From contig JAJEKV010000144.1 in assembly GCA_021234155.1 (NCBI GenBank), positions 1,240,001 through 1,304,000 on the forward strand: a stretch of 64,000 bases of DNA. The letters are read 5' to 3'. The DNA comes from Isoetes taiwanensis. Lineage: Eukaryota > Streptophyta > Lycopodiopsida > Isoetales > Isoetaceae. This document shows positions 1 to 11,340 of this stretch, piece by piece (position 1 is the stretch's first letter; each line of letters starts with the position of its first letter). Position numbers and translations under genes: made by a program. The notes beneath the pieces were generated by a model. The model did no database searches. It worked only from the letters and a program-made list of their open reading frames with translations, and was not told where the DNA came from.

Positions 1-182
1 CTGACGGTTAGGTTTTCTTTGTTTTCGTATACCCCTCTTGTCTTTCCTTTTCTCCATCAGTGCATCTTCATCTCCACGCTTTGATTTTTATCTCGCTTCC
101 CATTTCTCCCTTCTTGTTTCAAGCAGCGTTGCTTGTCTGAGGTTTTCCTTCCATAGTATAGTACACTAATCCTACAACTTTC

Positions 183-1830
183 TTGATTGGTTCCACTTTC
201 ACCAAGCTGTTGGGCAGCTTATTGGAAGCAAAAATAAGTTCATGGGCTGATGATAATGACAAAAGATCAAAATTTCAAGCTGGTTTTAGAAGAGACTATA
301 ACACATTAGATCATGCTCTGACTCTTAGAGTCCTGATTGAACAAGCAAAGAAGCCAGGTTTTGTTTTATATGCAGCCTTCATAGATTTTACTAAAGCATT
401 TGATACAGTCCCAAGGAAGGGACTTGGAGATAGGATGGCTGATATAGGGGTGCCGGAGTACTTGAGATCGCCAGATTTGCTTTCGCTTATCTGATGAAGT
501 TTTGGTGAAACTGCCTCGTGACTCAATAGCTACTGATTCGAATAACATTGGGGTCCCGATGGGGCTGCCCCTTGTCTCCAACACTATTCGAATTTATATT
601 GATGAGTGGACCCGAATGGCTTCGCCTCCGTGTCTTTGTTTGGCACACGACTAGGAGCTTTCTTAGTCCAATTGTTACTTTATGCGAGATGATGATATAG
701 TGCTTACGGCTAATAAACATTGCATTTTGCAAGAGCATCTAAACATCTTTGGAAAGCTTTTGTGTTGAAAAACAAATGAAGGTAAACATTGCGAAAACCA
801 AGATCATGATCTTTGGGACTAGGAGCGGCACCGTGAGCTAATCTACAATGGGCGTGTACTTGAAACGGTAAATTGTTTCAAATATTTAGGAATTGATTTC
901 GCTTGCAATTATGGATGGAAGGAATGCATTAGAAGAAGAGGACAGGGGAGGGAAAGCTGCTCTATTCTCCATGTTATCCAGTGTGCACGAGCTTATCCGG
1001 AAGACTGGAATATGAAGAAGTTTCTCTTTAAGACGACCGGGTCGAAACAGGTGACTCAGATGGTTCTCCAATATGGGGTCCAAGTACCTCACGAGAGGCT
1101 ATGGAAACAGATCGAATCAGTCCAAAAGTTGTTTATATGCGGGGAATTGGGCATTAAAAACACCATTCCATATCAGATCATGTTGGAAACCGGTCTTTTT
1201 TTCCTCTTGAGATGGAAGCCGCGTATCACACTATTAATTTTGTAAATATTTTGAATGGACAAGCGGATGATGGGGCTCTCATTTCAAGCCTTATGGTTTT
1301 ACGAACATCAAGGGTGGTTTGCGGATGTTAAAGCATGGCTTGGCGGATGGGGGTCACCGATGAAAACGGCCCTGAAGACAAGGGAGGCGGTTAGGCTTGT
1401 GTTAGAACAACAGACATTACAGCGGCTTTGGGAATTGAGAGGCAGCAGATTGAACCACTATGTTGAAAAGGTAAACCCGAGCATACTCGGTGACCATAGC
1501 TATCTAACAGGGAATTTGCAAAAGAGGATGAGACAAAGGATAGCAAGATACAGAGTGAGCTCTCATCACTTAGAAATAGAAACGGGCAGATGGAGCAAAA
1601 TTCCGTTGGAAGGCAGAATATGTAAACTGTGCAACCAAGGAGCAGTCGAAGATGAGGACCATGTTTTCGCGACATGTCCTGTCTATAGTGATTTCAGATT
1701 GAGATTTGGGTTGCGGATAGACAACTTCAGATCGCTTTTTGACTCTACTATGGATATAAATCAAGTAGGTGTGTATATAAAAGAAATAGAAGATTTTAGA
1801 TTCATTTTGTTGAAAACAGTGAGTTCATAA
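183..1830 (+). pseudogene. Degraded non-LTR retrotransposon (LINE) reverse transcriptase
   Basis: This is a remnant of a LINE ORF2 spread over several frames. The first part (183-494) has the RT fingers/palm start, with the stretch FIDFTKAFDTVPRKGL that resembles the motif A neighbourhood. About 540-640 in another frame gives GVPMGLPL, close to the usual GVPQGxxLSP motif. About 775-830 gives MKVNIAKTKIMIFGTR and about 870-900 gives FKYLGIDF, both typical of the RT thumb of RTE/jockey-like LINEs. The 1255-1830 ORF ends with a CKLC...HVFATC zinc-knuckle-like pattern seen at LINE C-termini. I could not find the YADD catalytic box or an endonuclease, so the 5' part is missing. Several stops and frameshifts make it non-functional. 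The LINE assignment is firm. The clade is uncertain. Confidence 0.85.
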
Positions 1831-1883
1831 ATCCTTGTACAATTTTGGCTCTATGGCCTTCAAGGCCCTTACGAGCTTAGAAA

Positions 1884-1906
1884 TATTATTATTATTATTA
1901 TTATTC
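1884..1906 (+). repeat. (ATT)n 3' tail of the LINE
   Basis: Seven or so ATT repeats start about 55 bp after the stop of the LINE remnant. Simple-repeat 3' tails rather than poly(A) are typical of RTE- and I-like LINEs, so this probably marks the 3' end of the element. Confidence 0.7.
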
Positions 1907-2783
1907 TTTTCCGGTGCAGGAGTTGCCTTGTTCCCTTTATTCGTTATCTTTGTTCCCTATTTTGTTTGTATCCAGTGGAGTGAGGGAATTTGCAACGTTG
2001 CATGCCTGTCTTGAGCACTTTGGCCTGTCAAAATTTGCAAATTGAAAATATGCATTGCAAACGAAAAGTCAGGTTGTGAAGTTTGCTCGTCACGTTAGTC
2101 TCCTTGCTTCATGTTGCTCAACTATCGATCTACCCATTCACCCACTCCACCTTAACTATTTGGCTATCCTTTACTCGCCTTACTCCTATTGCGTTGGAAG
2201 GGCCCTCGTGCCAGTGCACTTGGTTATCTCCACCCTAATTTTTTTGGCTATCCTTTACTCAGTTTGCTCCTGGTTGTGTTGGAAGGCCTCGAGTGTATTT
2301 TGGTTGTGACATGTGGCCCTTGTGCCGGTTGTTGTTATGGAATTGTGGATTCTTGGCCCTCGTGTCGGTGTTGGAAGGCCCTCGCGCCATGTGTTGGAAG
2401 ACCCTCGTGTCTTGTTCCTTGATGCAACATTATTGTGATGAGATCCTTGTGTTCCTTTTGTTTTGTTGGGTTGATTTATGTTGTAGAGTGTCTTCTTTAG
2501 CTCCACCAAGTTGACTTGGAGTATGCTTTGGGATTATCATTTACGCAGCACCATGATGGTTTTGGAGTATGGTTCCAAAAGTTTTTCGACTTGACTATTT
2601 GTGCATGAGAGCTTGTATTTTGCATGTTTTGTCTTCATCAGATTGTTCAGCTGTTTTTGACTTGTATGGTTAGATCCCTATTGGTTAGTTTCACTATTAC
2701 GATCAGGGTTTTTCCTCAAAAATCCGAAAGGGCGAGGTTTTTTAATCTCGGTCATAATGGTTTCACTGATCAGAAACAACAAG
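1907..2783. other. Intergenic stretch, no recognised gene
   Basis: I see no convincing coding region. Between about 2190 and 2410 a short motif (TTGGAAGGCCCTCG and variants) recurs four or more times, suggesting an old degenerate tandem repeat. The overlapping ORFs here have no recognisable domains. Confidence 0.5.
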
Positions 2784-2877
2784 CATTGTATTCTAGTTAT
2801 TGGTTTAGTAGAGATGCCCAGATGTGGCAGCATTGTATTCTGGTTATTGTTTTAGTGGAGATGCCCAGATGTGGCTT
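2784..2877. repeat. 47-bp tandem duplication
   Basis: Two adjacent copies of a 47-bp unit begin with CATTGTATTCT and end in GATGCCCAGATGTGGC. They differ at only a few positions, so the duplication is fairly young. Confidence 0.85.
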
Positions 2878-3660
2878 TTCTTTCAGTTTGTCTCTTCACT
2901 CTCCCTTATCTGGTTTTGACAATTGAATTTATCTTCATATAATGATAAGAAGATAATTGACTAGAAAGTGTAAGTTAACCAAACTCATTGACTAGAGAGT
3001 CAATTACTTGATTAGATTTTACTAGGTACTCAAGCAGTCCACGAAAATAGTAACTTGACTATAAAGTCAAAGCCTCTATTTAACTTTAAGCGTTTCTCTT
3101 AACCGAAATGAGAAACAAACACATTTATCTCTAACCTAATAAATCCTCTTAAATACTTGTGTGAAGCACAAGCAGGTTAAGTTGATTTCATGAGCTTAAC
3201 CTAAGTGGTGCATAACCAGTATAGTGTGAATGCATATCTTCACAATCCTTTAAGTTAGTCTTAACTTAATGACTTTAATGTGAAAATACGACCTACTTTT
3301 TGGTCAGTTAGAGATAACCAACTCGTTAAGTTAACCTAACCTAATTGCAAGTGGAAAACCACCCTTAGTAGGGAAGAAAAAAAAAAGAAAAAAAAGGAAA
3401 AAAATAGTAGTACAGCATGCTTGGGGCAAGGGTATAAATGAGAGTGAAAAACTGCAACAAGAGTGTGATATACCTTTTTTTTTGGATATTCCAATGATGT
3501 TTGATATGATTGATGGTAAATTCCTCATATTTGAGGATAGAGATATACTATATCCACCATTAGTATAGCTATTCACATTCTTATTATTTCGAATTACTAT
3601 AACAAACTTATGGTCGAGCATTGAATGCGCCTATGGGAATTCTCAAGGCACTAACATAAT
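2878..3660. other. AT-rich intergenic stretch
   Basis: No gene recognised. It contains repeated TTAACC / GTTAAG words (2950-3350) and an A/G-rich run at 3370-3410. Confidence 0.5.
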
Positions 3661-4061
3661 GGGTAGAAGCGACTACTCATAAATGTCTAGACGGTTTTAC
3701 CCAGTTGGTTAAGGACATGTTGGTTAGGAACGTCACATTTGGTATTAAAGCAAGTATCGAGTTTGAGTTTCCGTGGGTTCCGATACGCATGGTTGATAAC
3801 ACAATCTTGATAACCTTGGTGATCACAGTGACACTAGTATACATAGTTAAATCATAGTCTTGAATGCTCAAGAACAAGCATAGTCTTAGTGGAAGGGAGA
3901 GATTGTAATGGGCCCATGAGAGACCCCTTGAGTGTTCGATCCATGAAAGTGAGTATGGGGAGTTCCTGAGACACTGGCATAAATGGGTGGAAACGACTAC
4001 TCGTAAACATCTAGACGATTTTGCCCAGTTGGTTAAGTACATGCCGGTTAGGAATGTTACA
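3661..4061. repeat. Pair of diverged direct repeats (~77 bp each)
   Basis: About 3661-3737 and 3984-4061 share a unit that starts GGGTRGAARCGACTACTC and runs through CCCAGTTGGTTAAG to GGTTAGGAAYGT. The intervening sequence includes AGAGATTGTAATGGGCCCAT, a string that looks like the edge of a non-coding retroelement. The CAGTTGGTTAAG word resembles a tRNA A-box, so a SINE origin is possible, but I could not place a clear B-box. Confidence 0.6.
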
Positions 4062-4890
4062 CTTAATTTGAAACCCAAGATATGAAGGCAAGTTGTATAG
4101 CCTTGAATAATAGTATTTACTTTGTGACACTCACTTAAATGATAATCCATGGTAATAGTTCTTGTGGTTATAAGCATTTGCCAAGATCATTCTATATTCT
4201 TCTTTTTCATCTATTGGTGCATGATGTAAATTGTAGGCAAAAAAGTAATCTCAAATCAATCCACAGTCATTGTTTGACTTTTCTAAAGAGATTTAGCTTT
4301 CATTTTACATGTCACATGAGCATCATCTGTCTAAAGGTGGCTGGACCATGGCCTTTAGAATCATTAACTCTATCTGCATGATGTTCATGTTCTTCCAAAT
4401 ATTTTAGATGTCGAAATGGCTAGTGCATGCACAACCTACGTTATCAAATCCTTGCTCCATCAACAATAACTTTGTTTACAATAAATTTGGCAAGAAATTT
4501 GGTTTTTATGATCTTTCAAACCCAAGTATAGCAAGCATTGCACCTAGACTTGGTTAACCAATGTGGAAGTTGCATACAAATCAAGATATTAAGATTCCTA
4601 TGCAATGTTGTATATACTTACTTGGATAACAAAAAAACCATTAAGATGCCACTGCCAGGCTAGAAAATCTTGATGTAACTAATGTGCATGATGCTAATGA
4701 CAGAGAAATAGATATTTCCATGTAGCAACTCATGTTCTAAAGGATAATAATCACAATTCGGAATATTATCCAAGAAAGATACATATTGAAAATTGGATGA
4801 GTAGATATCTCCTCCGTCTCTTTTCATATTTGTAGGATCATAATGTGGAATATCATCCAATGTGGTCTGCCCATTAAAAATTGATCTTGG
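4062..4890. other. Intergenic stretch, no recognised gene
   Basis: AT-rich. ORFs on both strands are short and carry no motif I recognise. Confidence 0.4.
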
Positions 4891-4895
4891 GTCTG

Positions 4896-5085
4896 TGGTA
4901 CCACCGTGCAGGCAGGGATTCACAGGCATAACCCAACAGGTATTTTTTAAGTTCTCCTGCCTTCTACAAATGGTTCAAGAAATGCTTGATGCAGGAGATA
5001 TGCTTCGGGATGTTAGGCATAGAAGTTCAGCTTTGGGAGTCCTCAAGGAGGGAGATTGCCCAAGAAGCTGGCAACCAAAAGTCTA
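4896..5085 (+). pseudogene. Ty3/gypsy reverse transcriptase scrap
   Basis: The frame around 4895-5040 contains CRQGFTGI and then QMVQEMLDAGDM, resembling the start of gypsy RT domains where a histidine/glycine-containing segment is followed by a 'VxEMLxAGII' helix. What follows (HRSSALGVLKEGDCPRSW) parallels the usual SPYSSPVLLVKKKDGSWR region but is badly eroded. There is no catalytic box. It is a fragment of under 200 bp. A chance match cannot be excluded. Confidence 0.4.
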
Positions 5086-5089
5086 ACCC

Positions 5090-6089
5090 CCCCACCACGG
5101 AGGCTGAAGGGTAAAAGCGTCAATTTTGGGCATTGTAGATCACCATTTTTTAATTTCAATGTGGAAGGCTACCGTGGCAGTTCAGGTAGTTGTAATAAAT
5201 ATTTGATCTCCAATAGCTATGTAAAATATGGGTTGAAGCTGCTATGTTCTACATGTGCTAGCTTTGCATATGTTGTGTATTTGACACATTTAACAAAGGC
5301 AAAGGTTGTAACAACGGAGCTAGGTCTGATTATCTTTGACCTGGCTGCACTTTCTTTTATGCTCTCTCTGTCCATGTTCCAATGGAAGTTTGCATTAGTT
5401 TTGTGGTTGGAATGTTGGAAAGCTATATGGATGAACTATTCCAAGGTCTATGTTTAGGGTTATAAGAAATTTATCACAGCAGCTACAAACATTTCTCTTC
5501 TTTTGCCACCCCGTATGCAATGAAGTCAATCACTGCTCCAAATTTTATTTGATTTTTGATCCCTGGGAAGAAAGATTAAGCAATCAGTGTGCAATCTAAC
5601 ATCTAGGAAAATCGGTGTCCGTTTATGAGTAAGTACCTAACTTTTTGCATATATTAGAAGATTATTCAAGAAACATTGTAACATTTAGTATTTTCACGGG
5701 AGATTATTTAACACATTGTGAACATTGTGAATGTTTTACTGAATGTTGTTTGTCAAGATGAGCTACATTTTCAAATGCAATGTTACGCTATATGCCATCT
5801 TGTAAGATGCGTACAAGCAATGTACTATGTTATGCTATATGCCATTTTATTGGATGCATTGTAGAAACCAAGTGGTTAATTGAATAAAAATACATCTGAG
5901 GTAATGATCCATGTTGAGCACAACCAATGTACATGTTTGGAGACCATAACAACATGGAAATTGGGTTGCATTTTTCGTCTGAAGATGAATTACATGCTGC
6001 CACGTGGCATATCCCTACAATCCGGAATGGAAAGTGGGACGCCAATTCCGTGCAAAGAAAATTTTACAGGTTGTAACCGGTTTCTAAAT
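5090..6089. other. Intergenic stretch, no recognised gene
   Basis: A 133-codon ORF at 5056-5457 (+) overlaps the gypsy scrap and has hydrophobic segments but no domain I recognise. The sequence ATGCTATATGCCAT(C/T)TT occurs twice, about 60 bp apart, near 5785-5850. Nothing else stands out. Confidence 0.35.
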
Positions 6090-6192
6090 TATAAACACGA
6101 GTTTTTAGAAACTCTGTTTTCAGAAAGGAAGAAAACTCTGTTTTCAGAACTCTATTTTCACACACTCTGTTTTCAGAAAGGAAGAAAACTGC
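6090..6192. repeat. Short tandem repeat around 'CTCTGTTTTCAGAAAGGAAG'
   Basis: The word ACTCTGTTTTCAGAA appears three times, plus a variant, within about 90 bp. Two copies continue into AGGAAGAAAACT, giving a local minisatellite-like duplication. Confidence 0.75.
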
Positions 6193-7555
6193 AGAGGACT
6201 TGGAAGGGCGGCATCCAAACAGAACAAAAGCATGGGATTAAGAGCAAATAATACGAATTGCAAAAATAGTTATGCAGAAATATCTTTATCTCAGTACCGC
6301 GAGAAGCTAATATGAGGAAAAATTCAAATCCTTGCTCTGAATACCGGATTGAAGTTCAATATTTGGTAATGCTAGAAACAGCCGAAGGTTGTGATTCAAA
6401 TCTCGAAATAAACAGTTATGGCATCGCTGAATGCATGTCGTGTTGCCATGGATCCTGTTGAAGATTTAAAACAGTCGGGCAAGACAGAAGTTTCCAATCT
6501 GGCAAGATGGTGTCTACATAGGGTTTCTATCAGCTGGAACAATTCTATATTCTATAATGTGCTTGACGAACAATTTGTCATCTTCATCGTGCACATATTT
6601 CTCAGTATGTTCATGTATGAGCTCAAACATAGTGGCATAGATTCAAAAAATGCTCTCCGATTACAATTGCAAAGGTGGAAATTGTGAATAGCCAAGACAT
6701 TCTCCTATTATAATTTCAAAGGTGGCACAATGGCTACGCTTTCCTGTCGTGCCATATTACAATTTCAAAGGTGGCACAATGGTCACACTTTTTTGCCATT
6801 GCCAAAATGCTGAAACAAACTTATCGATGCCATAACATCCTTTTTTATAATACTTCGAAGGTACCAGCCTGAAGAGCACCATTCGCTTCACAATTTAGAA
6901 ATATAACTTTGTGAATCTTCTGGATGTGAACAGCCTTTGCAAGGCATGAATTGTATTCCTATTTTGCTTCCTAATCAACGGTTCTTTTCCTCCACGAACA
7001 CAAGACCATCATCTAGAGTCAGGATAAAGAAATAGATATAGAAGGGCAACAAAATTAATCAAAGAATTTCATGAAGAAAATAGGAATTCCCCTAAACATG
7101 TTGTCCAATGGGCAGCATAAGGGATAAGGATCTACATCCCTCCCGGCGAGTGAGGTGAAAAGTATGTACAACTTTCTTTGATTGCAATGGCCTATCGTAA
7201 AAAAGACAAATCTTGAAATGAATGGTTGCCAAAGAGCAAAAGATAAAAGATGCACATAGGCCATCACCGCTAAAGAACTCATGCATCCGGGAATTTCTCT
7301 GATCTCTTTTGCTCTCTATAACAGTAGCAGTGAGATAAAGACAAGACTAATGAGGCAAATATACATACCTGCCAGTTGTTGTAGCAACCTGCAACATTTT
7401 AAAACAAAAAATGTATAAAACACGTTACATGCAGGCCTCATGCAGTAAAGTGGAACTCATGTAGAAATTAGCAAGTTTTGCTTTAAACCACTATTAGAAT
7501 TTCATATCATACAACAAGAACTAATTCATGATATTTTTCACAATTTTTACAAACA
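6193..7555. other. Intergenic stretch with a small direct repeat
   Basis: ATTACAATTTCAAAGGTGGC is present near 6750 and a close variant lies near 6710, each continuing into CACAATGG. No gene was recognised on either strand. Confidence 0.4.
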
Positions 7556-7559
7556 ACAG

Positions 7560-7795
7560 TGGAAAGGTGAAAAGGGGCAGGGGCAAGGGGACCTTCAAAG
7601 GGGCAACAGGAGAGGGCTAGGGGCAAAGGGGAAAAAGGGAAGAGGCGAAAGGGTCAAAGGGGCAAATGGACCTTCAAAAGGGCAAAGGGCCAAAAGTGGA
7701 GAGGGAGGGGCAAGGAAACCTTCAAAGGGGCAAAAGTGGATGGGGAAGGGCAACAACACCTTTAAAAAGTGGAAGGGAAGGGGAAAAATGGCAGA
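7560..7795. repeat. Purine-rich minisatellite (AAAGGGGCAAGGGG type)
   Basis: About 235 bp made almost entirely of A and G with regularly spaced C in GGGGCAA or GGGCAAAGG words. CCTTCAAAGGGGCAA recurs four times. It can form triplex or G-rich structures. It is roughly the reverse complement in style of the polypyrimidine tracts at 9.5-16.3 kb. Confidence 0.8.
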
Positions 7796-8151
7796 GGATT
7801 CCTAAAACTTCCTCCCATACATCCTAATGTCTAAACAAGGCGATTCATAAAAGAACCATTAGTCATTTAAGAGAAATAACATCAAATTATCTTCCTATAT
7901 CTATTGTTTAAATTTGGTTTTTCCGATCTAGAGGAAAGCTTTTTGGATTTTTGGGTTGCCCCTGGGGGGCAAACCCTTGCCGATGTGGGTTTCCGGCATA
8001 TTCTAAGAATATGCTGGAATATACCTAGGATATACATGAAACTGCTCCAAACCTGCCATTAGCTGTAAATTGGCTGTCACTTGCGTTCTAGGTCGTTGAT
8101 GTTTGTACTGGCTAACTGGCAAGATAGAGGCCATCTCTAACACGATACAAA

Positions 8152-9081
8152 AATAGATCAACCACTCTGCCCCAGCTTCAGAGTGCTCTTGCTGCAGCTG
8201 AGGAGCATCTATCAAAGGTTCTAAAACAGTCTCCGTTTAAGGACTTCGCGGCAAAGTTAATCTATCTTCTTCTGTATTTTGAGTGTCAGTGTGTTAACTC
8301 AGATTTTGATACGCATTGTTATAGGAATTAGATCTGGAAAAGGGATGGGGGGACACAACAGAGCATGTAGTGGAAATGATCAATCTACTGCAAGAAATTA
8401 TGGAAGCACCCAATTTAGATTCTCTCGAGAAATTCCTGGGCATGATTCCTATGATATTCAATGTCGTTCTTCTTTCACCACATGGTTTTTTGGGCAAGCA
8501 GATGTCCTCGGAATGCCAGACACAGGAGGTCAAGTGTGTACATTTTGGATCAAGTCAGAGCGCTGGAAGAGGAATTGCTACGCAGACTTGCCAGGCAAGG
8601 TCTGGCAGATATCCCACCCCAGATCATCGTGGTAAGTAGGAAAACAAATGCTGCCTAATTTGAGAATTTAATTTCCATTAGCACCCAGATTATATCTTAA
8701 TATGGCAGGTCACTAGACTAATCCCGAACTCCAAAGGCACAACCTGCAGCCAGAGATATGAACCCATCAATGGCACCAAGAATTCAGCAATCATTCGTGT
8801 TCCTTTCAAAACTGAAAAGGGGGTTTTGCAAAATTGGGTTTCTAGATTTGATGTCTGGCCTTACCTTGACACCGTTGCTCAGGTAGCTTAATTTACATCA
8901 GATGATATTATTGTTTTAAGTAGATGTTTTAGCTGAGGCAGTTAGTGATGATTATTCTTTGCAGGATGTGAAGAAGACACTATTGGAAGTGCTTGGAGGA
9001 AGGCCAGACCTGATTATTGGCAATTACAGTGATGGCAATATTGTTGCCTCTAATTTAGCACATCAACTTGGTGTTACTCAG
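8152..9081 (+). pseudogene. Sucrose synthase gene fragment (four exons, frameshifted)
   Basis: Sucrose synthase reversibly converts sucrose and UDP into UDP-glucose and fructose in the cytosol. Four exon-like blocks match its N-terminal half. About 8152-8256 reads LPQLQSALAAAEEHLSKV. 8325-8631 reads [39 protein letters not shown] and [16 protein letters not shown]. 8709-8882 reads [22 protein letters not shown] and [16 protein letters not shown]. 8965-9081 reads [20 protein letters not shown]. Intron borders GT at 8632, 8883 and 9082 and AG at 8324, 8708 and 8964 fit the conserved plant gene structure. Exon 2 needs two frame changes (near 8487 and 8536). The C-terminal half, including the glycosyltransferase active region, is absent after 9081. 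Either it is a truncated pseudogene or the frameshifts are sequence errors in a partial gene. Confidence 0.93.
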
Positions 9082-9495
9082 GTTACATTGACTGTCTTCT
9101 AAATTAATCATTTATAAGTCTTCAGTTCAGCATGTTGCTCTTGTTAAAGTACGTGGCATCAGATCAAAGAGATAATTATATACCTAATGTCGATTAGGTG
9201 TATGGGAGTTATTTCATGTAAAATGTCTTTGTCACTACTAGAAAATATAGCAATAAATATGTTACCGGTTTTGTTTGTCAAAAGTGAACACTCAAGTAGG
9301 TTGAGAACATGAAATAGGACGCAGAATTAACTTTCTTGGACTATCTCTTCATGTGCGTTTTATATATTGACTAGTAATAGTGCCCAGCGTTGCTGGGCAT
9401 AATTTGGGAGCATGTGTGGACGGAAACCTATTCAGTCCAGACTTCTTTTCATAAATCATATAATAGAAACCAAGCCCAGTGTTGCCGAGCTATAA
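9082..9495. other. Sequence between the sucrose synthase fragment and the polypyrimidine tract
   Basis: The expected next sucrose synthase exon is not found. A small palindrome, GCCCAGCGTTGCTGGGC, lies at 9381-9397. No gene recognised. Confidence 0.5.
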
Positions 9496-9499
9496 AAGG

Positions 9500-10042
9500 T
9501 TTTTGTGCATTTAATACCCTTTCCTTTTCCTTTACTTTTCGCTCTATCCCGTGTTTTCTCTTTTTCCTCATTATCCTACACACTTTCCTTTTTTCTTTTC
9601 CTTTTCCTTTTTTTTCTTATTTTTCTCACACGTTATCTTTTTCCCTTCTCCCCTTTTTCTTTTTTTGAGCCCCCTTCTCCCTCCCTTCCCTTCCCTTTCC
9701 CTTCCATTTCTCCCTCCCCTTTTTCCCTTTCCCTTTCCCTTCCCCTTCTCATTTCCCTTTTTCTGATAGGCTTTTTCTCTTTCCTTTTCATGTTTTTCCC
9801 GCCCTTCCCATTTTGCCCTTTTTTTTCATTTTCTCTTTCCCTTTTCCCATGCCCTTTTTTCCTCTCTCTTCCCCACCTTTTTATGTGGCCCGCTTCTTCC
9901 TTCCCCACTATCTTCCTCATTATCCTGTGCTCATTTTCCCATCTCTTTTTGCCATTCTTCTTTCCCCTTTTCCTCGTGCCTTTTTTTTCCATTCCCTTCC
10001 CCCCTTTCCGCTTCCCTTTTCTTTTTTCCTTCCCCTTCCCTT
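9500..10042. repeat. Polypyrimidine tract, left part
   Basis: About 540 bp composed nearly wholly of C and T (CCCTTTTCC-type words), with rare GCC or CATG interruptions. Long phenylalanine/proline/serine ORFs here are artefacts of composition. The tract resumes directly after the copia element at 15120, showing that the copia element inserted into it. Confidence 0.9.
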
Positions 10043-10452
10043 TGTTGGAATGATCATAGGATATTTGATATCAGTTATTAAACATTGAGTTAACATTAAA
10101 CCATTGAATTTTATCTTTCAATGGTTCTATTTTCAGAGGCAATATCGTGGCCGAAGGAACTTAAATCTTGGGCTAGGCGGCAAAAAAGCGGAGGTCGGTC
10201 CGCCTAAGAGGCGGATCGATCGAAAAAACAAAGCTGAATGCATAGATTGAAAGATCGATCGTGGTGAAACCGGTTTGATGTGAATCGGCTCATGCTTGGT
10301 TGGTGAACAAAGGAGCACAGTCGATACTCAAAAAGATTGTTGTAGTGGTATTCTTCAAGTGCTTAAACCCAATAGTTAATGGTGTTTGGATCATCTAGTT
10401 GAATACACGGTTTAAAGAGATAGATAAATAACAATAGAGATAACCGCTTTCA
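10043..10452 (+). repeat. Copia 5' LTR (410 bp)
   Basis: It runs from TGTTGGAATG to GCTTTCA with TG...CA ends and matches the right LTR along its length. The differences are mostly indels of 1-4 bp clustered between 10134 and 10335, with few simple substitutions. Confidence 0.95.
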
Positions 10453-10466
10453 TTGGTATCGAGCCC
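10453..10466 (+). promoter_or_regulatory. Copia primer-binding site
   Basis: TTGGTATCGAGCCC directly follows the 5' LTR. TGGTATCRGAGC complements the 3' end of plant initiator tRNA-Met, the usual primer for copia reverse transcription. One base is missing here (CGAGC rather than CAGAGC). Confidence 0.85.
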
Positions 10467-10469
10467 ATA

Positions 10470-11340
10470 ATGACTACTAGATTTGGTGCCACATTATTGA
10501 ATTCTATAGAAGTATTTGAGGGCACTGGTGGGTTTCAAATATGGAAGGAGAAGATCAAAGAAGTACTGGTGTTTGAAGGTTTATGGGGCATCGTAGAACC
10601 TTCTGCTGCAACAAGCATCTCAGGGGAGAATCAAGTATCAGATGCCGCCAGTTCTTACGCAACAAAAGGCAAAGGTCTGGCGATTAAGGAACTGTCACTA
10701 AGGAATCATTAACCAAGGGTGATGATGATGTTAAAGTTAATCAGGCTAAAGCTATCATTACATGTAAGCTTGCTCCAAGTATTTTGCTGAAGCTTAGGAA
10801 TCTAGGCCCTAAGGATGCATGGAATTATCTCATAAAACATTATGAAGTGAAGAATTCCTCTCAACTAGAGGTTATTGAAAAGGAATTAAGGAAACTAAAG
10901 TATGATGGGAAGACAGATTTAACAAAACTATTTCATAAATTTGACACGCTTGGTGCAGATTTGGAGGCAGCTGGTGCAGGTATGTCTGAAGCACATCAGA
11001 TCTTGGGTATTTCTAAAATGTTTTCAAATTTTGGAACGCTCAGTGTGCTAATCAGAACTGTGGCTAAATCAAGAGAAGAAGCCGAAATGATAGCTCGAAC
11101 TGAAGTTGAGCAAAAGGAAATGTTGGAAGAAGAAAATGAGGAGGAGTCAGCAGAAGTCTTGATTGCCAAGAAAGGGAAAAAGGCTGATACAGGTGACAGC
11201 AAAGTAAAAGCTATTGGACCCTGTTATGGTTGCGGAGAGCATGGACATTTGAAATATAATTGTCCAAGGATAAAGACTTTTTGTTATACATGTGGTGGTG
11301 CTGGACATTTCTCTTCCCAATGTCCTAGTCCTAGAGATAC
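10470..11340 (+). pseudogene. Copia gag with two CCHC zinc knuckles (frameshifted)
   Basis: Translation starts at the ATG 17 bp after the LTR. The first 80 codons (TTRFGATLL, FEGTGGFQIWKEKIKEVLVFEGLWG) are the copia gag N-terminus. A stop and frame change near 10710 break it, and the second block resumes in another frame before 10784 with LRNLGPKDAWNYL, then KLFHKFDTLGADL. Two CX2CX4HX4C knuckles follow: CYGCGEHGHLKYNC near 11223 and CYTCGGAGHFSSQC near 11283. After them comes an arginine/glycine-rich RGRGRGRSNRGRGRG stretch. The gag product would package element RNA. Confidence 0.93.

Noticed and set aside
3661-3790. Possible tRNA gene or SINE head
   Set aside because: An A-box-like word is present but no clear B-box or cloverleaf could be drawn.
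9505-10088. Long phenylalanine/proline/serine ORFs on + and lysine/glutamate/arginine ORFs on -
   Set aside because: They arise from polypyrimidine/polypurine composition, where stop codons are rare. There are no domains or codon structure.
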